From JACKNG01 sp040220855 (GTDB taxonomy: Bacteria; Pseudomonadota; Gammaproteobacteria; Ga0077536), in NCBI GenBank assembly GCA_040220855.1, contig JAVJVZ010000031.1, positions 21,120-85,119 of the forward strand: a DNA stretch of 64,000 nt, written 5' to 3'. Under the pieces are notes generated by a model, which was not told the origin of the DNA, searched no databases, and was given only the letters and a program-made list of their open reading frames with translations. Each line of letters begins with the position of its first letter. The stretch's first letter is position 1. The translations under genes were made by a program, and so were the position numbers. Shown here in pieces: positions 34,049 to 43,476 of the stretch.

Positions 34049-35353
34049 TCAGCTGCCAGCCCACTCCGCGGCCGCGCCGTCGGCGCCGGCTGCCGCACCG
34101 CCGCTCATGGTCAGGCGCGCCGTCTTCACTGAGCGCTCGAGGGTCTGCACGATCTCGATGGTCATGTCGCCGATGCGGAAGGTCGTGCCGGTGATCGGGA
34201 TGTCCTCGAGGGTCTCGAGGATGAGGCCGTTGATGGTCTTGGGGCCGTCGGCCGGCAGGCCGAAACCGTAGGCGCGGTTGATCTCGCGGATGTTCGCGCT
34301 GCCGTCGACGAGGAAGCTGCCGTCGTCCTGCGGGTAGACGTCGCGCACGTAGATCTGGGGGTCGGTGGTGAATTCGCCGATGACCTCTTCGAGCAGGTCC
34401 TCGAGCGTGACCAGCCCGCAGATGTCGCCGTACTCGTCGACCACGAAAGCGATGCGCTGGCGCGCTTTCTGGAAGTTCAGCAGCTGGACGTAGAGATCGG
34501 TCGTGAGGGGCACGTAATAGGGGTCGTGCAGGATCGCGCGCAGGTCGGCGATGTCGAACTCGTCGGAGCGCAGCAGGCGCGTGACCCGGCGCATGTGCAG
34601 CACGCCCTCGACGTTGTCGATGCTGCCGCTGTAGCAGGGCATGCGCGTATGGTGACAGGTAACGAGCTGCTCGAGGATGTCGGCCCATTCGTCCTCGAGG
34701 TTGATGCCGTCGATGTCGGCGCGCGGCACCATGATGTCTTCCACCGTGACGTTCTCGAGATCGAGAATGCCGAACAGCATCTGGCGGTGCTTCTGCGGGA
34801 TCATGGCCCCGGCTTCCTTGACCACGGTGCGCAGCTCCTCGCGGCTGAGCGGGTCTTCCGCACGTCCCACCGAACTCAGGCCGAACAGCCCGAGCAGGCC
34901 GTTGGTGACCTGGTTGAGCAGCCACACCAGCGGGTAGAGCACGAACATCAGCACGCCGAGCAGCCACGAGGACGGGAAGGCGACGCGTTCCGGGTGCAGC
35001 GCCGCGAGGGTCTTCGGCATCACCTCGGCGAAGATCAGCACCACCGCGGTCAGCACCAGGGTGGAGGCGATGAGGCCGCCTTCGCCGACCAGCTCGAGGG
35101 TCAGCAGCGCGAAGATCTGCGCGGCGAGGATGTTGACGAAGTTGTTGCCGAGCAGGATCAGGCCGATCAGACGGTCGGGACGATCGAGTAGCCTCTGCGC
35201 GCGCTGCGCGCCGCGGTGCTCGCGTTCGGCGAGATGGCGCAGGCGGTAGCGGTTGAGCGCCATCATGGCCGTCTCGGAGCCCGAGAAGTAGGCCGATGCG
35301 CCGATCAGCGCGACCAGCGCAATCACCATCGAGAGCAGTGGGAAGTCGTTCAT
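34049..35353 (-). CDS. CNNM/CorB-type transporter with CBS and CorC domains
   Basis: Membrane protein of 434 residues: a DUF21/CNNM domain with about four helices and the ion-site segment SGSETAMMALNRYRL at 25-39, a CBS pair with EDIMVPRADIDGI near 200-212, and a CorC/HlyC C-terminal domain. CNNM/CorB proteins export or regulate Mg2+. It follows the CcsA-like gene by 13 bases, so these two form an operon, the same pairing seen beside ffh in many gammaproteobacteria. Confidence 0.9.
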   Translation of the reverse strand: MNDFPLLSMVIALVALIGASAYFSGSETAMMALNRYRLRHLAEREHRGAQRAQRLLDRPDRLIGLILLGNNFVNILAAQIFALLTLELVGEGGLIASTLVLTAVVLIFAEVMPKTLAALHPERVAFPSSWLLGVLMFVLYPLVWLLNQVTNGLLGLFGLSSVGRAEDPLSREELRTVVKEAGAMIPQKHRQMLFGILDLENVTVEDIMVPRADIDGINLEDEWADILEQLVTCHHTRMPCYSGSIDNVEGVLHMRRVTRLLRSDEFDIADLRAILHDPYYVPLTTDLYVQLLNFQKARQRIAFVVDEYGDICGLVTLEDLLEEVIGEFTTDPQIYVRDVYPQDDGSFLVDGSANIREINRAYGFGLPADGPKTINGLILETLEDIPITGTTFRIGDMTIEIVQTLERSVKTARLTMSGGAAAGADGAAAEWAGS

Positions 35354-35366
35354 GGCGGCGCCTCGA

Positions 35367-36170
35367 TCAGGCGCGCTGCAGGATCAGCTCGAGCGCGATC
35401 TTCGAGCCGAAGAACCCGAGCGCGAGCAGCGCGAAGCCGCCGATCACGTAGCGCACCGCGAGCCGCCCGCGCCAGCGCCGCCAGTGACGCCCGGCGAGCA
35501 GCACGGCAAAGGTGGCCCACGCCAGCAGGGAGAAGACGATCTTGTGGCTGAGATGCTGGGCACGCACGTCCTCGATGTAGAGCGCACCGAGTGCGAGGCC
35601 GATGCTGAGCAGCACGAAGGCAAGGCCGGTGAGCTGAAACATGGTGCGTTCCATCACCGTCAGCGGCGGCAGGAAACTCATCACCGGGTGGTGTTGCTTG
35701 AGCCGGCGCTCGGCGAAGGCGTAATACAGCGCCTGCAGCGCGGCAATGGCGAACAGCGCGTAGGCGACCAGCGAGAGCGCGATGTGCAGCGCGATGCCGG
35801 GCGCGGCGGCAACCACCACCAGGTGTGGATGCGAGAAGATCAACGACAGTGCGACGATGACCGCGGCGAAGGGCAGGATGACGACCGCGAGGCTGCCGAG
35901 CGGGCGTCGCGTGGTGGCGAGCACGGCGACGCCGGCGATCAGCCACGCGACCAGCGAAGCGGCGGCGAAGATACCGAGGTTGAGTCCGCCACCGGTGACG
36001 GTCATCGGGTAGAGCGTCACCGCGTGGGCGGCGAGCGCGAGCACGGCGAGCAGGCCGGTCGAAGAGCGCAGCATGTAGCCGCCGTGGGCTGCCGCCGGGT
36101 TGGCCGAGGCGCGCACCGCGACGGTGACGTAGAGGGCGATCGCGATGAGCCCGAAGAGGACCGTGTTCAT
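35367..36170 (-). CDS. CcsA/YpjD-type inner-membrane protein
   Basis: Polytopic protein of 267 residues with about eight helices. Family marks include HPHLVVVAAAPGIALHIALSLV (about 114-135, with paired histidines) and the late HKIVFSLLAWATFAVLLAGR, resembling the cytochrome c assembly (CcsA/CcmC) domain. YpjD members lack a proven role but may handle haem. It is divergent from ffh by 113 bases, the common gammaproteobacterial order, and co-transcribed with the CorB-like gene. Confidence 0.85.
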   Translation of the reverse strand: MNTVLFGLIAIALYVTVAVRASANPAAAHGGYMLRSSTGLLAVLALAAHAVTLYPMTVTGGGLNLGIFAAASLVAWLIAGVAVLATTRRPLGSLAVVILPFAAVIVALSLIFSHPHLVVVAAAPGIALHIALSLVAYALFAIAALQALYYAFAERRLKQHHPVMSFLPPLTVMERTMFQLTGLAFVLLSIGLALGALYIEDVRAQHLSHKIVFSLLAWATFAVLLAGRHWRRWRGRLAVRYVIGGFALLALGFFGSKIALELILQRA

Positions 36171-36283
36171 GGATGCGCGGCAGTCATGGCGGCCGTGATG
36201 ATGGCATAATTGCCCCCCGCGATGAAGCGCGCCGAGGCCCGTGGCACGTCGCCAGGCCGAGAAAATTCCCGAGCAAATACAGC

Positions 36284-37648
36284 ATGTTCCAGAATCTCAC
36301 CAATCGACTGAGCGCGGTCGTCAAGAATCTCTCCGGGCGCGCCCGCCTGACCGAGGAGAACATCGAGGAGACCCTGCGCGAAGTGCGCATCGCGCTGCTC
36401 GAGGCGGATGTCGGTCTCGATGTCGTCAAGGACTTCCTCGCCGCGGTACGCGAGCGCGCGCTGGGCCAGGAGGTGATCGGCACGCTGACCCCCGGCCAGG
36501 CCTTCATCCGCGTGGTGCGCGACGAGCTCACGGCGCTGATGGGCGAGGCGAACAGCGCCCTCGATCTCGCTGCGCAGAAGCCGGTGGTAGTGCTGATGGC
36601 CGGCCTGCAGGGTTCGGGCAAGACCACCACCACGGCCAAGCTGGCACGGCGCCTCATGCAGCACGAACGCAAGCAGGTCGGCCTGGTCAGCTGCGACGTG
36701 CATCGGCCGGCGGCCATCGAGCAGCTGCGCGTACTCGCGGGCGAAGTCGGCGCCAACTACTACCCGAGCGACGTCAGCCAGAAGCCGGAGGACATTGCGG
36801 CTGCCGCCCTCGGCGCGGCGCGGCGCGGCTTCGATGACGTCCTCATCGTCGATACCGCCGGCCGCCTCGCCATCGACGCCGAGATGATGGCCGAGATCCA
36901 GCGCATCCACGCGGCGGTCGGCCCGCACGAGACGCTGTTCGTGATCGACAGCATGATGGGCCAGGACGCGGTGCAGACCGCGCGTGCGTTCAACGAGGCG
37001 CTGCCGCTGACCGGCGTGGTACTGACCAAGAGCGACGGCGACGCCCGCGGCGGTGCGGCGCTGTCGGTACGCCGCGTCACCGGCAAGCCAATCAAGTTCC
37101 TCGGTACCGGCGAGAAGACCGAGGCACTCGAACCGTTCTATCCCGATCGCATGGCCTCGCGCATCCTCGGCATGGGCGACGTGCTGTCGCTGATCGAGGA
37201 AGTCGAGCAGAAGGTCGACCAGGACAAGGCGATGAAGGTCGCCGAGAAGCTCAAGAAGGGCAAGGGCTTCGACCTGCAGGACTTCCGCGACCAGCTCGAC
37301 CAGATGAACAACATGGGCGGGCTGCAGGCGATGCTCGGCAAGCTGCCGGGCATGAACGACCTGCCCGACAACGTGCGTGAGCGCATCAACGACAAGGAGT
37401 TCAAGCGCCTCGCCGCCATCATCGATTCCATGACCCCGCACGAGCGGCGCTTTCCGGCCGTCATCAAGGCCTCGCGCAAGCGCCGCATCGCGGCCGGTTC
37501 GGGCACCCAGGTGCAGGACGTCAACAAGCTGCTCAAGCAGTTCGACCAGATGCAGCGCATGATGAAGAAGCTCGGCAAGAAGGGCGGCATGAAGAACATG
37601 ATGCGCGGCATGCGTGGGCAGCTGCCGCCCGGTTTCCCCATGCAGTGA
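36284..37648 (+). CDS. ffh: signal recognition particle protein Ffh
   Basis: GTPase of 454 residues that binds 4.5S RNA and signal sequences and targets nascent membrane proteins. N-domain from MFQNLTNRLSAVVKNLSG, G-domain with GLQGSGKTTTTAKLA at about 107-121, DTAGR, TKSDGDARGGAAL, and a Met-rich M-domain ending in MMKKLGKKGGMKNMMRGM. ATG 36284 gives the standard N-terminus and the earlier in-frame reading from 36173 is rejected. A CATAAT at 36205-36210 may be its -10 box, with no clear -35. No 4.5S RNA gene was seen nearby. Confidence 0.98.
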   Translation: MFQNLTNRLSAVVKNLSGRARLTEENIEETLREVRIALLEADVGLDVVKDFLAAVRERALGQEVIGTLTPGQAFIRVVRDELTALMGEANSALDLAAQKPVVVLMAGLQGSGKTTTTAKLARRLMQHERKQVGLVSCDVHRPAAIEQLRVLAGEVGANYYPSDVSQKPEDIAAAALGAARRGFDDVLIVDTAGRLAIDAEMMAEIQRIHAAVGPHETLFVIDSMMGQDAVQTARAFNEALPLTGVVLTKSDGDARGGAALSVRRVTGKPIKFLGTGEKTEALEPFYPDRMASRILGMGDVLSLIEEVEQKVDQDKAMKVAEKLKKGKGFDLQDFRDQLDQMNNMGGLQAMLGKLPGMNDLPDNVRERINDKEFKRLAAIIDSMTPHERRFPAVIKASRKRRIAAGSGTQVQDVNKLLKQFDQMQRMMKKLGKKGGMKNMMRGMRGQLPPGFPMQ

Positions 37649-37793
37649 ACCGCGCCGGCCAGTGGCGAATCCGCGGCGGCGCCGGGGGCGTATGAGGGGG
37701 CGCGCGGCACCCGCGGCCGCGCTACCTGCAACGGACGGCGGCGGCGCACCGCGTGTCGACGGGCCAGGTTTTCGCTGAGTGGAGGAGGCGCCG

Positions 37794-40076
37794 GTGAGCG
37801 CGAAAGACGACAATCTCGAGGCGCGTGCGCTCGAATACCACCAGCTGCCGCGACCGGGCAAGATCGAGATTGCCCCGACCAAGCCGCTGGCCAACCAGAA
37901 CGACCTCGCCCTGGCCTACTCGCCGGGCGTGGCCGCGCCCTGCGAGGCGATTGCCGCCGATCCCAACACGGCACCGCTCTACACCGATCGCGGCAACCTC
38001 GTCGCCGTCATCACCAATGGCACGGCGGTGCTCGGCCTTGGCCCGATCGGGCCGCTGGCGGCCAAGCCGGTGATGGAAGGCAAGGCGGTGCTGTTCAAGA
38101 AGTTCGCCGGCATCGACGTCTTCGACCTCGAGATCGACGAGACCGATCCGGATCGCCTGGTCGACATCATCGCGAGCCTCGAGCCGACCTTCGGCGGTAT
38201 CAATCTCGAAGACATCAAGGCTCCAGAGTGCTTCTTCGTCGAGCAGAAGCTGAAGGACCGCGTGCGTATCCCGGTCTTCCACGACGACCAGCACGGCACC
38301 GCGATCATTGCCGCGGCCGCCATTCTCAACTGGCTGACGCTCGCCGAGCGCGACATCGGCGCGGTGCGCCTGGTCGCCTGCGGCGCCGGTGCCGCGGCGA
38401 TTGCGTGCCTGCGCCTGCTCGACCAGCTGGGCCTGCCGCGCGACAACATCGTCGTCGTCGACCGGGTCGGCGTCATCTACGAGGGGCGCGTCGAGGAGAT
38501 GGACGAGCACAAGGCCTTCTTCGCGCGCCCCACCGAGCACCGCACGCTGGCCGAGGCCGTGGTCGGCGCGGACATCTTCCTGGGCCTCTCGGCCGGCGGC
38601 GTGCTGAGCGAAGAGATGGTGCGCACGATGAACGAGCGCCCGCTGATCCTCGCCCTCGCCAACCCGACGCCGGAGATCATGCCGGAGGCGGCGCGCCGTG
38701 CGAAGCCGGACGCCATCATCGCCACCGGACGCTCCGATTACCCGAACCAGGTCAACAACGTCCTGTGCTTCCCGTATCTCTTCCGCGGCGCGCTCGATGT
38801 CGGTGCCACCACCATCACCGAGGAGATGAAGCTCGCCTGCGTGCACGCGCTGGCGCGCCTGACCAAGCAGGAAGCGTCCGACGTCGTGCTCGCTGCCTAC
38901 GGTGGCGACGCGATGAGCTTCGGGCCGGACTACCTCATTCCCAAGCCCTTCGATCCGCGCCTCATCACCGAGCTGGCGCCGGCGGTGGCGCAGGCGGCAA
39001 TGACGAGCGGTGTCGCCACGCGCCCGCTCGAGAGTCTGCGCGAATACCGCGAGCAGTTGTCCAAGTACGTCTTCCAGTCGGTGTTGCTGATGCGCCCGCT
39101 CTACGAGCGCGCCAAGCAGGAACGCAAGCGGCTCGCCTATGCCGACGGTGAGGATCCGACGGTGCTGCGCGCGGTGCAGTCGGTGGTCGACGACGCCCTC
39201 GCTCAGCCGATCCTGATCGGGCGTCCACGCGTAATCGCCAAGCGCATTCGCGAGCTCGGCCTGCGCATGCGCGCCGGCAGCGACTTCGAAGTGGTCAACC
39301 CCGAATCCGATCCGCGCTACCGCGAGTACGTCGAGGCCTACCACGAAATCATGAAGCGCCGCGGCGTGTCGGTGCAGGACGCGCGCGACGTGATGCGTTC
39401 GAACACCACCGTGATCGCAGCCATGCTGGTGCGCCGCGGCGCGGCCGACGCCATGCTGTGCGGCCTGGTCGGCGAATATCACGATCATCTCGTGCACGTG
39501 CGCCAGCTGCTCGGCGCGCGCGACGCAGTGCTCGACATGGCGGCGCTCAACGTCCTGGTACTGCGCAAGGGCACCTTCTTCGTGTGCGATGCCTACGTGC
39601 ACGATGACCCGAGCCCGGAGCAGATTGCCCACACCACGGTGCTCGCCGCCGAGCAGGTGCAGCGCTTCGGCGTGGTGCCCAAGGCCGCGCTGCTCTCGCA
39701 TTCCAACTTCGGTACCAGCAACAGCCCGAGCGCGCGCAAGATGCGCGCGGCGCTGGCCCTGGTGCGCGAGATGGCGCCGACGCTCGAAGTGGACGGCGAA
39801 ATGCAGGCCGATACCGCGCTGGTGCAGGCGATTCGCGACAAGGCCCTGCTCGACTCCGACCTGCGCGGGCAGGCCAACCTGCTGGTGATGCCGACCATGG
39901 ATGCCGCCAACATCGCGCTCAACCTGCTGACGGTGCTCGGCGAGGGCGTCGCGGTCGGCCCGATCCTGCTCGGTTGCCGCTACCCGGCACACATCCTTGC
40001 CACCACCGCCACGGTCCGCCGCATCATCAACATGAGCGCGCTGGCGGTGGTCGACGCGCAGCTCGCCGCGGGCTGA
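37794..40076 (+). CDS. maeB: NADP-dependent malic enzyme (MaeB type) with phosphotransacetylase-like domain
   Basis: Enzyme of 760 residues that oxidatively decarboxylates malate to pyruvate with NADPH formation. The N-terminal malic enzyme half has YSPGVAAPCEAI near 41-52, the catalytic Lys/Asp region around DLEIDETDPDRL, FHDDQHGTAI near 164-173 and the NADP fold GAGAAAIACLRLL. The C-terminal 330 residues are the phosphate acetyl/butyryltransferase-like domain, which is regulatory in this family. GTG 37794 is chosen because GGAGGAGG (37781-37788) sits 5 bases before it; the GTG at 37779 would lie in front of that site. Confidence 0.95.
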   Translation: MSAKDDNLEARALEYHQLPRPGKIEIAPTKPLANQNDLALAYSPGVAAPCEAIAADPNTAPLYTDRGNLVAVITNGTAVLGLGPIGPLAAKPVMEGKAVLFKKFAGIDVFDLEIDETDPDRLVDIIASLEPTFGGINLEDIKAPECFFVEQKLKDRVRIPVFHDDQHGTAIIAAAAILNWLTLAERDIGAVRLVACGAGAAAIACLRLLDQLGLPRDNIVVVDRVGVIYEGRVEEMDEHKAFFARPTEHRTLAEAVVGADIFLGLSAGGVLSEEMVRTMNERPLILALANPTPEIMPEAARRAKPDAIIATGRSDYPNQVNNVLCFPYLFRGALDVGATTITEEMKLACVHALARLTKQEASDVVLAAYGGDAMSFGPDYLIPKPFDPRLITELAPAVAQAAMTSGVATRPLESLREYREQLSKYVFQSVLLMRPLYERAKQERKRLAYADGEDPTVLRAVQSVVDDALAQPILIGRPRVIAKRIRELGLRMRAGSDFEVVNPESDPRYREYVEAYHEIMKRRGVSVQDARDVMRSNTTVIAAMLVRRGAADAMLCGLVGEYHDHLVHVRQLLGARDAVLDMAALNVLVLRKGTFFVCDAYVHDDPSPEQIAHTTVLAAEQVQRFGVVPKAALLSHSNFGTSNSPSARKMRAALALVREMAPTLEVDGEMQADTALVQAIRDKALLDSDLRGQANLLVMPTMDAANIALNLLTVLGEGVAVGPILLGCRYPAHILATTATVRRIINMSALAVVDAQLAAG

Positions 40077-40086
40077 AGCGCCGCCG

Positions 40087-40629
40087 CTAGGTGTTCCGGG
40101 CGCGCAGCGCGGTCGCCGCGGCCGCGTTGTCGCGGCCGTGCTCGGCGAGGAAGCGGGCCACGAGCTCGTCGGCGAAGCCGTAGATCGGCTTCATGTCGGC
40201 GGGTTCGATGACACCGTGGCGTCCGGCCGACCACACTTCGGTCGCCACGTAGCCGGCGGCAGCGGCGTCGAGCGGCAGCTTGCGCAGCAAGCGCAGCGAG
40301 ATGCCGTAATGGTAGAACGCATAGGGATTGCGGTTGGCGTCAAAACGCAGGTGCAGCCGGGCCGCGCGGGGGTCGCGTGCGGCGCTGGCGGCGTCGACCA
40401 CCTCGAGTCCATGCCCCGTCAGTGCGGCGCTGATGCGCTCACGCAGCTCGTGCGCGGTGAGGCCATAACGGGCGAAGTCGTCCGGAACGCCGGTGACGGT
40501 GAGTTCCACGCGGTTGACGCCGGCGAGCGGTTGCGCCTCGAAGGCGCCGTCGCTCTGTGCGAGGACGATGGTCGACACGAGTGCCAGCAGCAGGGCGGCG
40601 AGCGGGTGCCGGGGACGTCGTGCGGGCAT
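40087..40629 (-). CDS. secreted protein of unknown function
   Basis: Protein of 180 residues with a clear Sec signal peptide (basic start MPARRPRHP, hydrophobic LAALLLALVSTIVLA, cleavage near AQS). The mature part begins VNRVELTVTGVPDDFARYGL and contains a long alternating strand-helix pattern, RLHLRFDANRNPYAFYHYGI. It shows no enzyme motif that I recognise. It starts 12 bases after the dsbB stop and is last in the leftward sdh-ygfZ-dsbB run. It has no cysteines, so it is not an obvious DsbB client. Confidence 0.65.
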   Translation of the reverse strand: MPARRPRHPLAALLLALVSTIVLAQSDGAFEAQPLAGVNRVELTVTGVPDDFARYGLTAHELRERISAALTGHGLEVVDAASAARDPRAARLHLRFDANRNPYAFYHYGISLRLLRKLPLDAAAAGYVATEVWSAGRHGVIEPADMKPIYGFADELVARFLAEHGRDNAAAATALRARNT

Positions 40630-40641
40630 GGGGATTCTCCT

Positions 40642-41163
40642 TCAGGTCGCGGCGGCGGGTGTCGCCGTTGTGCGCGCCCCGCGCACGAGGAAGGCGAGAT
40701 GGACGATGACGAGTACGACGAAGCAGCCGAGCGACCATTCCGCGATGGACAGGCCGAGGAAGGTCCAGTCGACCAGCGCGCAGTCACCGCTGCCGCGCAG
40801 CGCCTTCTGCACGACCTCGGCGAGCGGGTACATCTCGAGCATGTATTCGAGCCCCGGTCCGCAGGCCGGCACGCGATCCTCCGGCAGGTGCTGCAACCAT
40901 ACCTGCCGCGCGGCGATGCCGGCGCCGGTCAGCGCGATCAGCGCAGTGAGGCCGCCGTAGACGTAGCGTCCGGCCCCGCGTGGCCCGTGCAGCGCGCCGA
41001 GTGCGCAGACCAGCATCACGCCCATGAAGCACAGGCGCTGGAAGATGCACATCGGGCAGGGTTCGAGGCCATCGTGATACTGCAGGTAGTAGCCATAGCC
41101 GAGCAGGCCGGCGCAGGACAGCGCGGTCAGTGCGTAGAGTTGTCGCGGGGTCGGCTGGAACAC
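40642..41163 (-). CDS. dsbB: disulfide bond formation protein B
   Basis: Inner-membrane quinone reductase of 173 residues that reoxidises DsbA. It has four membrane helices, the first periplasmic Cys pair CPMC at 36-39 in LEPCPMCIFQRL, and a second periplasmic loop with cysteines in VPACGPG and GSGDC. GTG 41163 with AGGAG upstream gives the normal length, so the much longer open reading is rejected. It is the fifth gene from sdhB in a close-packed run. Confidence 0.93.
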   Translation of the reverse strand: MFQPTPRQLYALTALSCAGLLGYGYYLQYHDGLEPCPMCIFQRLCFMGVMLVCALGALHGPRGAGRYVYGGLTALIALTGAGIAARQVWLQHLPEDRVPACGPGLEYMLEMYPLAEVVQKALRGSGDCALVDWTFLGLSIAEWSLGCFVVLVIVHLAFLVRGARTTATPAAAT

Positions 41164-41195
41164 GGGGTCTCCTGGTCGGCGACGGGGCGCACATT

Positions 41196-42233
41196 CTACC
41201 CGGCTGGCGTGTCCGCCGTGCGCCGGCTGGTCACCTCGAGCAGGTGCGCGACGATGCGGGGTTCGCACCAGTAGTGCGCGCGCCACGGCAGGGAGCCGCC
41301 GACGAACGCCACGTGGCCACCGCTGCCGGTCAGTTCGAGCGTCACCGCGGGGGCGAGTTCCGCCGCGCGCGGTATGACCTCGGGCGGTACGAAGGGGTCG
41401 TCCTCGGCGTGTACGATGAGGGTGGGCGTCTCGATGAGACGCAGGAACGGCCGGCAGCTCGCTCGCTCGTAATAATCCACCGCGTCGCGGAAGCCGTGCA
41501 GTGGTGCGGTGACGGCATCGTCGAAGTCGCGGAAGCTGCGCAGCCGCTCGAGCCGGGCCAGATCGATCGGCGCCGGACGCGCGCGGAACTTGGCCGCCAC
41601 CTTGCGCCGCATGCTGCCGACGAGGCGTCGTTGATAGAGGCGCGAGAAGCCCCGATCGAGGTAATCCGCGCATGCCCCGAGGTCGAAGGGCACCGAGACC
41701 GCGACGGCGGTGCGGACCGGTGCCGCCGCGCCCTGCTCACCGAGCCACTTGAGGGTGACGTTGCCGCCGAGCGAATAGCCGACCACGGCGCAGGGTGGCG
41801 CCCCGGTGCGTGCGGAGACGAGTCGCACGAGGTAATCGAGATCCCCGGTGTCGCCCGAGTGATAACTGCGGTCGAGGCGATTCGGGCGCCCGCTGCAACC
41901 GCGGAACTGCAGCAACACGCCGCGCAGCCCGGCCTCGTGCAGCAGGCCGAGCAGGGCGCGCGCATACGACGAGCCGTGGCTGCCCTCCAGGCCGTGCAGC
42001 ACGACCACCAGCGGTGCCCGGCGCGGCGGCGTCCAGGCGAGCTCGAGGAAATCGCCGTCCGGCAGGTCGAGGTGTTCGAAATGCAGCGCGACCGGCGCCG
42101 GCCGGCGGCACAGGCTGGCCCAGATCGTCTGCAGGTGGCGGCCGGGCAGCCAAGGCGCGGGTACGAAGTCGCTGCGGCGCACGACGCGGCCGTGCGCGGC
42201 GGCATCGCTGCGGTGCTCAGTCGGCGCCGCCAT
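41196..42233 (-). CDS. alpha/beta hydrolase, YheT family
   Basis: Protein of 345 residues from the YheT/ABHD1-3 group. It has the opening PAPWLPGRHLQTIWASL, the oxyanion segment VVVLHGLEGSHGSSYARAL, nucleophile elbow GYSLGGN, the Asp in HAEDDPFVP and the His in GSGGHVAFVGG, so the catalytic triad is complete. These enzymes act on short esters or lipids, but no physiological substrate is known. ATG 42233 overlaps the ygfZ stop by 17 bases. Confidence 0.9.
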   Translation of the reverse strand: MAAPTEHRSDAAAHGRVVRRSDFVPAPWLPGRHLQTIWASLCRRPAPVALHFEHLDLPDGDFLELAWTPPRRAPLVVVLHGLEGSHGSSYARALLGLLHEAGLRGVLLQFRGCSGRPNRLDRSYHSGDTGDLDYLVRLVSARTGAPPCAVVGYSLGGNVTLKWLGEQGAAAPVRTAVAVSVPFDLGACADYLDRGFSRLYQRRLVGSMRRKVAAKFRARPAPIDLARLERLRSFRDFDDAVTAPLHGFRDAVDYYERASCRPFLRLIETPTLIVHAEDDPFVPPEVIPRAAELAPAVTLELTGSGGHVAFVGGSLPWRAHYWCEPRIVAHLLEVTSRRTADTPAG

Positions 42234-43185
42234 CCCCGTCGTCGAGCCGCTCGAGCAGCTGCTGCGGGTGCGTCGCCAGCGCGACCCCCGTAGCACCGAC
42301 GTCGAGTACGGCGAGCAGTTCGGTGCGGTCGTGCGTAGCGGGTGCCGCCATCAGCACGGTGCCGCAGGCGCGGTCGCTCCCTGACACGACCAGCCGCGTG
42401 CCGGGTGCCGGCAATGCGTCGCCGGTGGCGGCGAAGCGCGCCAGGCGACGCTTGACGCTGCCGCGGAAGCGTACGCGGGCGATGATTTCCTGCCCGGGAT
42501 AGCAGCCCTTGTCGAAGCTCACGCCGGCATGGCGATCGAGGTCGAGTTCCTGCGGCAGGAACTGGTCGACGAGGGCATCATCGAGGCGCGGGCGCGCGCG
42601 ACGCACATCCGCGAGCAGGGCGGCCGGCTCACCGATCGGCGTGCCGGGCAGCGCGTTCCAGCTCTCGGCGAGGATGTCGGCAGGCCCGCAGACCAGGGTC
42701 GTTCCGGTGACTTCGCCGGCCATCAATCCAGCGGGTAGCTGCAGCGGCGCGGTGACGCCGTCGAGAATCACCACGCCGTCATCGGGCAGCGGCTCGACCG
42801 TCACCGCGGCGCGCAGCACGAACATGCGCAGGCGCTTGACGAACGCTTCGCATCGCGCGCGCGGCAGCAGCACGCGGAAGCCGTCATCGGTGCCGATCAC
42901 GGTGAGCAGGTAGAGCACGCGGCCTTTCGGCGAACACCACGCCGTGCACACACCGGCCCCGGCGCCGAGTTGCGCGAGATTGGCAGATACCTGCGCATGC
43001 AGAAACTGCCGCGCATCGGCGCCACCGACGCTCACCACCGCGAGATCGCCACGGGGTGCGTGGGTCGCGGCACACCCGGCCAGTTCGCGCTCGGCCGTGC
43101 GGTCGCCGAAGGCAACGAGCTGCGCGCCGTCGCGCACCGCACCAGGCACGGCAAGCTGTGCCGGCCAGGCAGGCATCTCGCTCAT
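42217..43185 (-). CDS. ygfZ: tRNA-modifying protein YgfZ (folate-binding, Fe-S maturation)
   Basis: Protein of 322 residues of the GcvT-like folate-binding family needed for repair and assembly of some Fe-S enzymes. The family hallmark KGCYPGQEIIARVRFRG is present at about 238-254 with the essential Cys. ATG 43185 overlaps the sdhE stop by 4 bases. Its place directly after sdhE and sdhB, an Fe-S subunit gene, fits a role in maturing respiratory Fe-S proteins. Confidence 0.95.
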   Translation of the reverse strand: MSEMPAWPAQLAVPGAVRDGAQLVAFGDRTAERELAGCAATHAPRGDLAVVSVGGADARQFLHAQVSANLAQLGAGAGVCTAWCSPKGRVLYLLTVIGTDDGFRVLLPRARCEAFVKRLRMFVLRAAVTVEPLPDDGVVILDGVTAPLQLPAGLMAGEVTGTTLVCGPADILAESWNALPGTPIGEPAALLADVRRARPRLDDALVDQFLPQELDLDRHAGVSFDKGCYPGQEIIARVRFRGSVKRRLARFAATGDALPAPGTRLVVSGSDRACGTVLMAAPATHDRTELLAVLDVGATGVALATHPQQLLERLDDGDGGAD

Positions 43186-43451
43186 CGCGCCAGGATGCGA
43201 TCGACCAGGCCGGCGAAGCCCTGGTCGGCAGGTCGGCCGCGCCCGGTCATCCACGCGTAGAGGTCCATGTCACTCGAGTCGAGGAAGCGCTCGAAGAGGG
43301 CGAGCTCAGTGGCGCTCATCGCCGCGGCGTGTTCGTCGAACCAGGGTTCGAGCAGCACGTCGAGTTCGCGCATGCCGCGCCGGCAGCGCCAGCGCAGGCG
43401 TTTGCGCTGCGCCGCGCAGGCCGTGTCGCTGACCGGGTCGACGCCGTGCAT
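43182..43451 (-). CDS. sdhE: succinate dehydrogenase assembly factor SdhE (FAD insertion)
   Basis: Protein of 89 residues of the SdhE/YgfY/SDHAF2 family, which promotes covalent FAD attachment to SdhA. The defining RGxRE motif is visible as RRGMRELDVLLEPWFDEH. It starts 25 bases after the sdhB stop. In enterobacteria sdhE is usually paired with ygfX at another locus; here it is joined to the sdh operon instead. Confidence 0.94.
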   Translation of the reverse strand: MHGVDPVSDTACAAQRKRLRWRCRRGMRELDVLLEPWFDEHAAAMSATELALFERFLDSSDMDLYAWMTGRGRPADQGFAGLVDRILAR

Positions 43452-43476
43452 GCTTATTGCGTCTCGCCTCGCGGCG

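Noticed and set aside
37779..37793. Upstream GTG start for maeB
   Set aside because: The strong GGAGGAGG ribosome binding site lies after this codon and serves the GTG at 37794.
37722..39992. Long minus-strand open frame of 756 codons opposite maeB
   Set aside because: It mirrors the maeB codons, is His/Arg/Gln-rich without any domain, and has no ribosome binding site; a GC-rich shadow.
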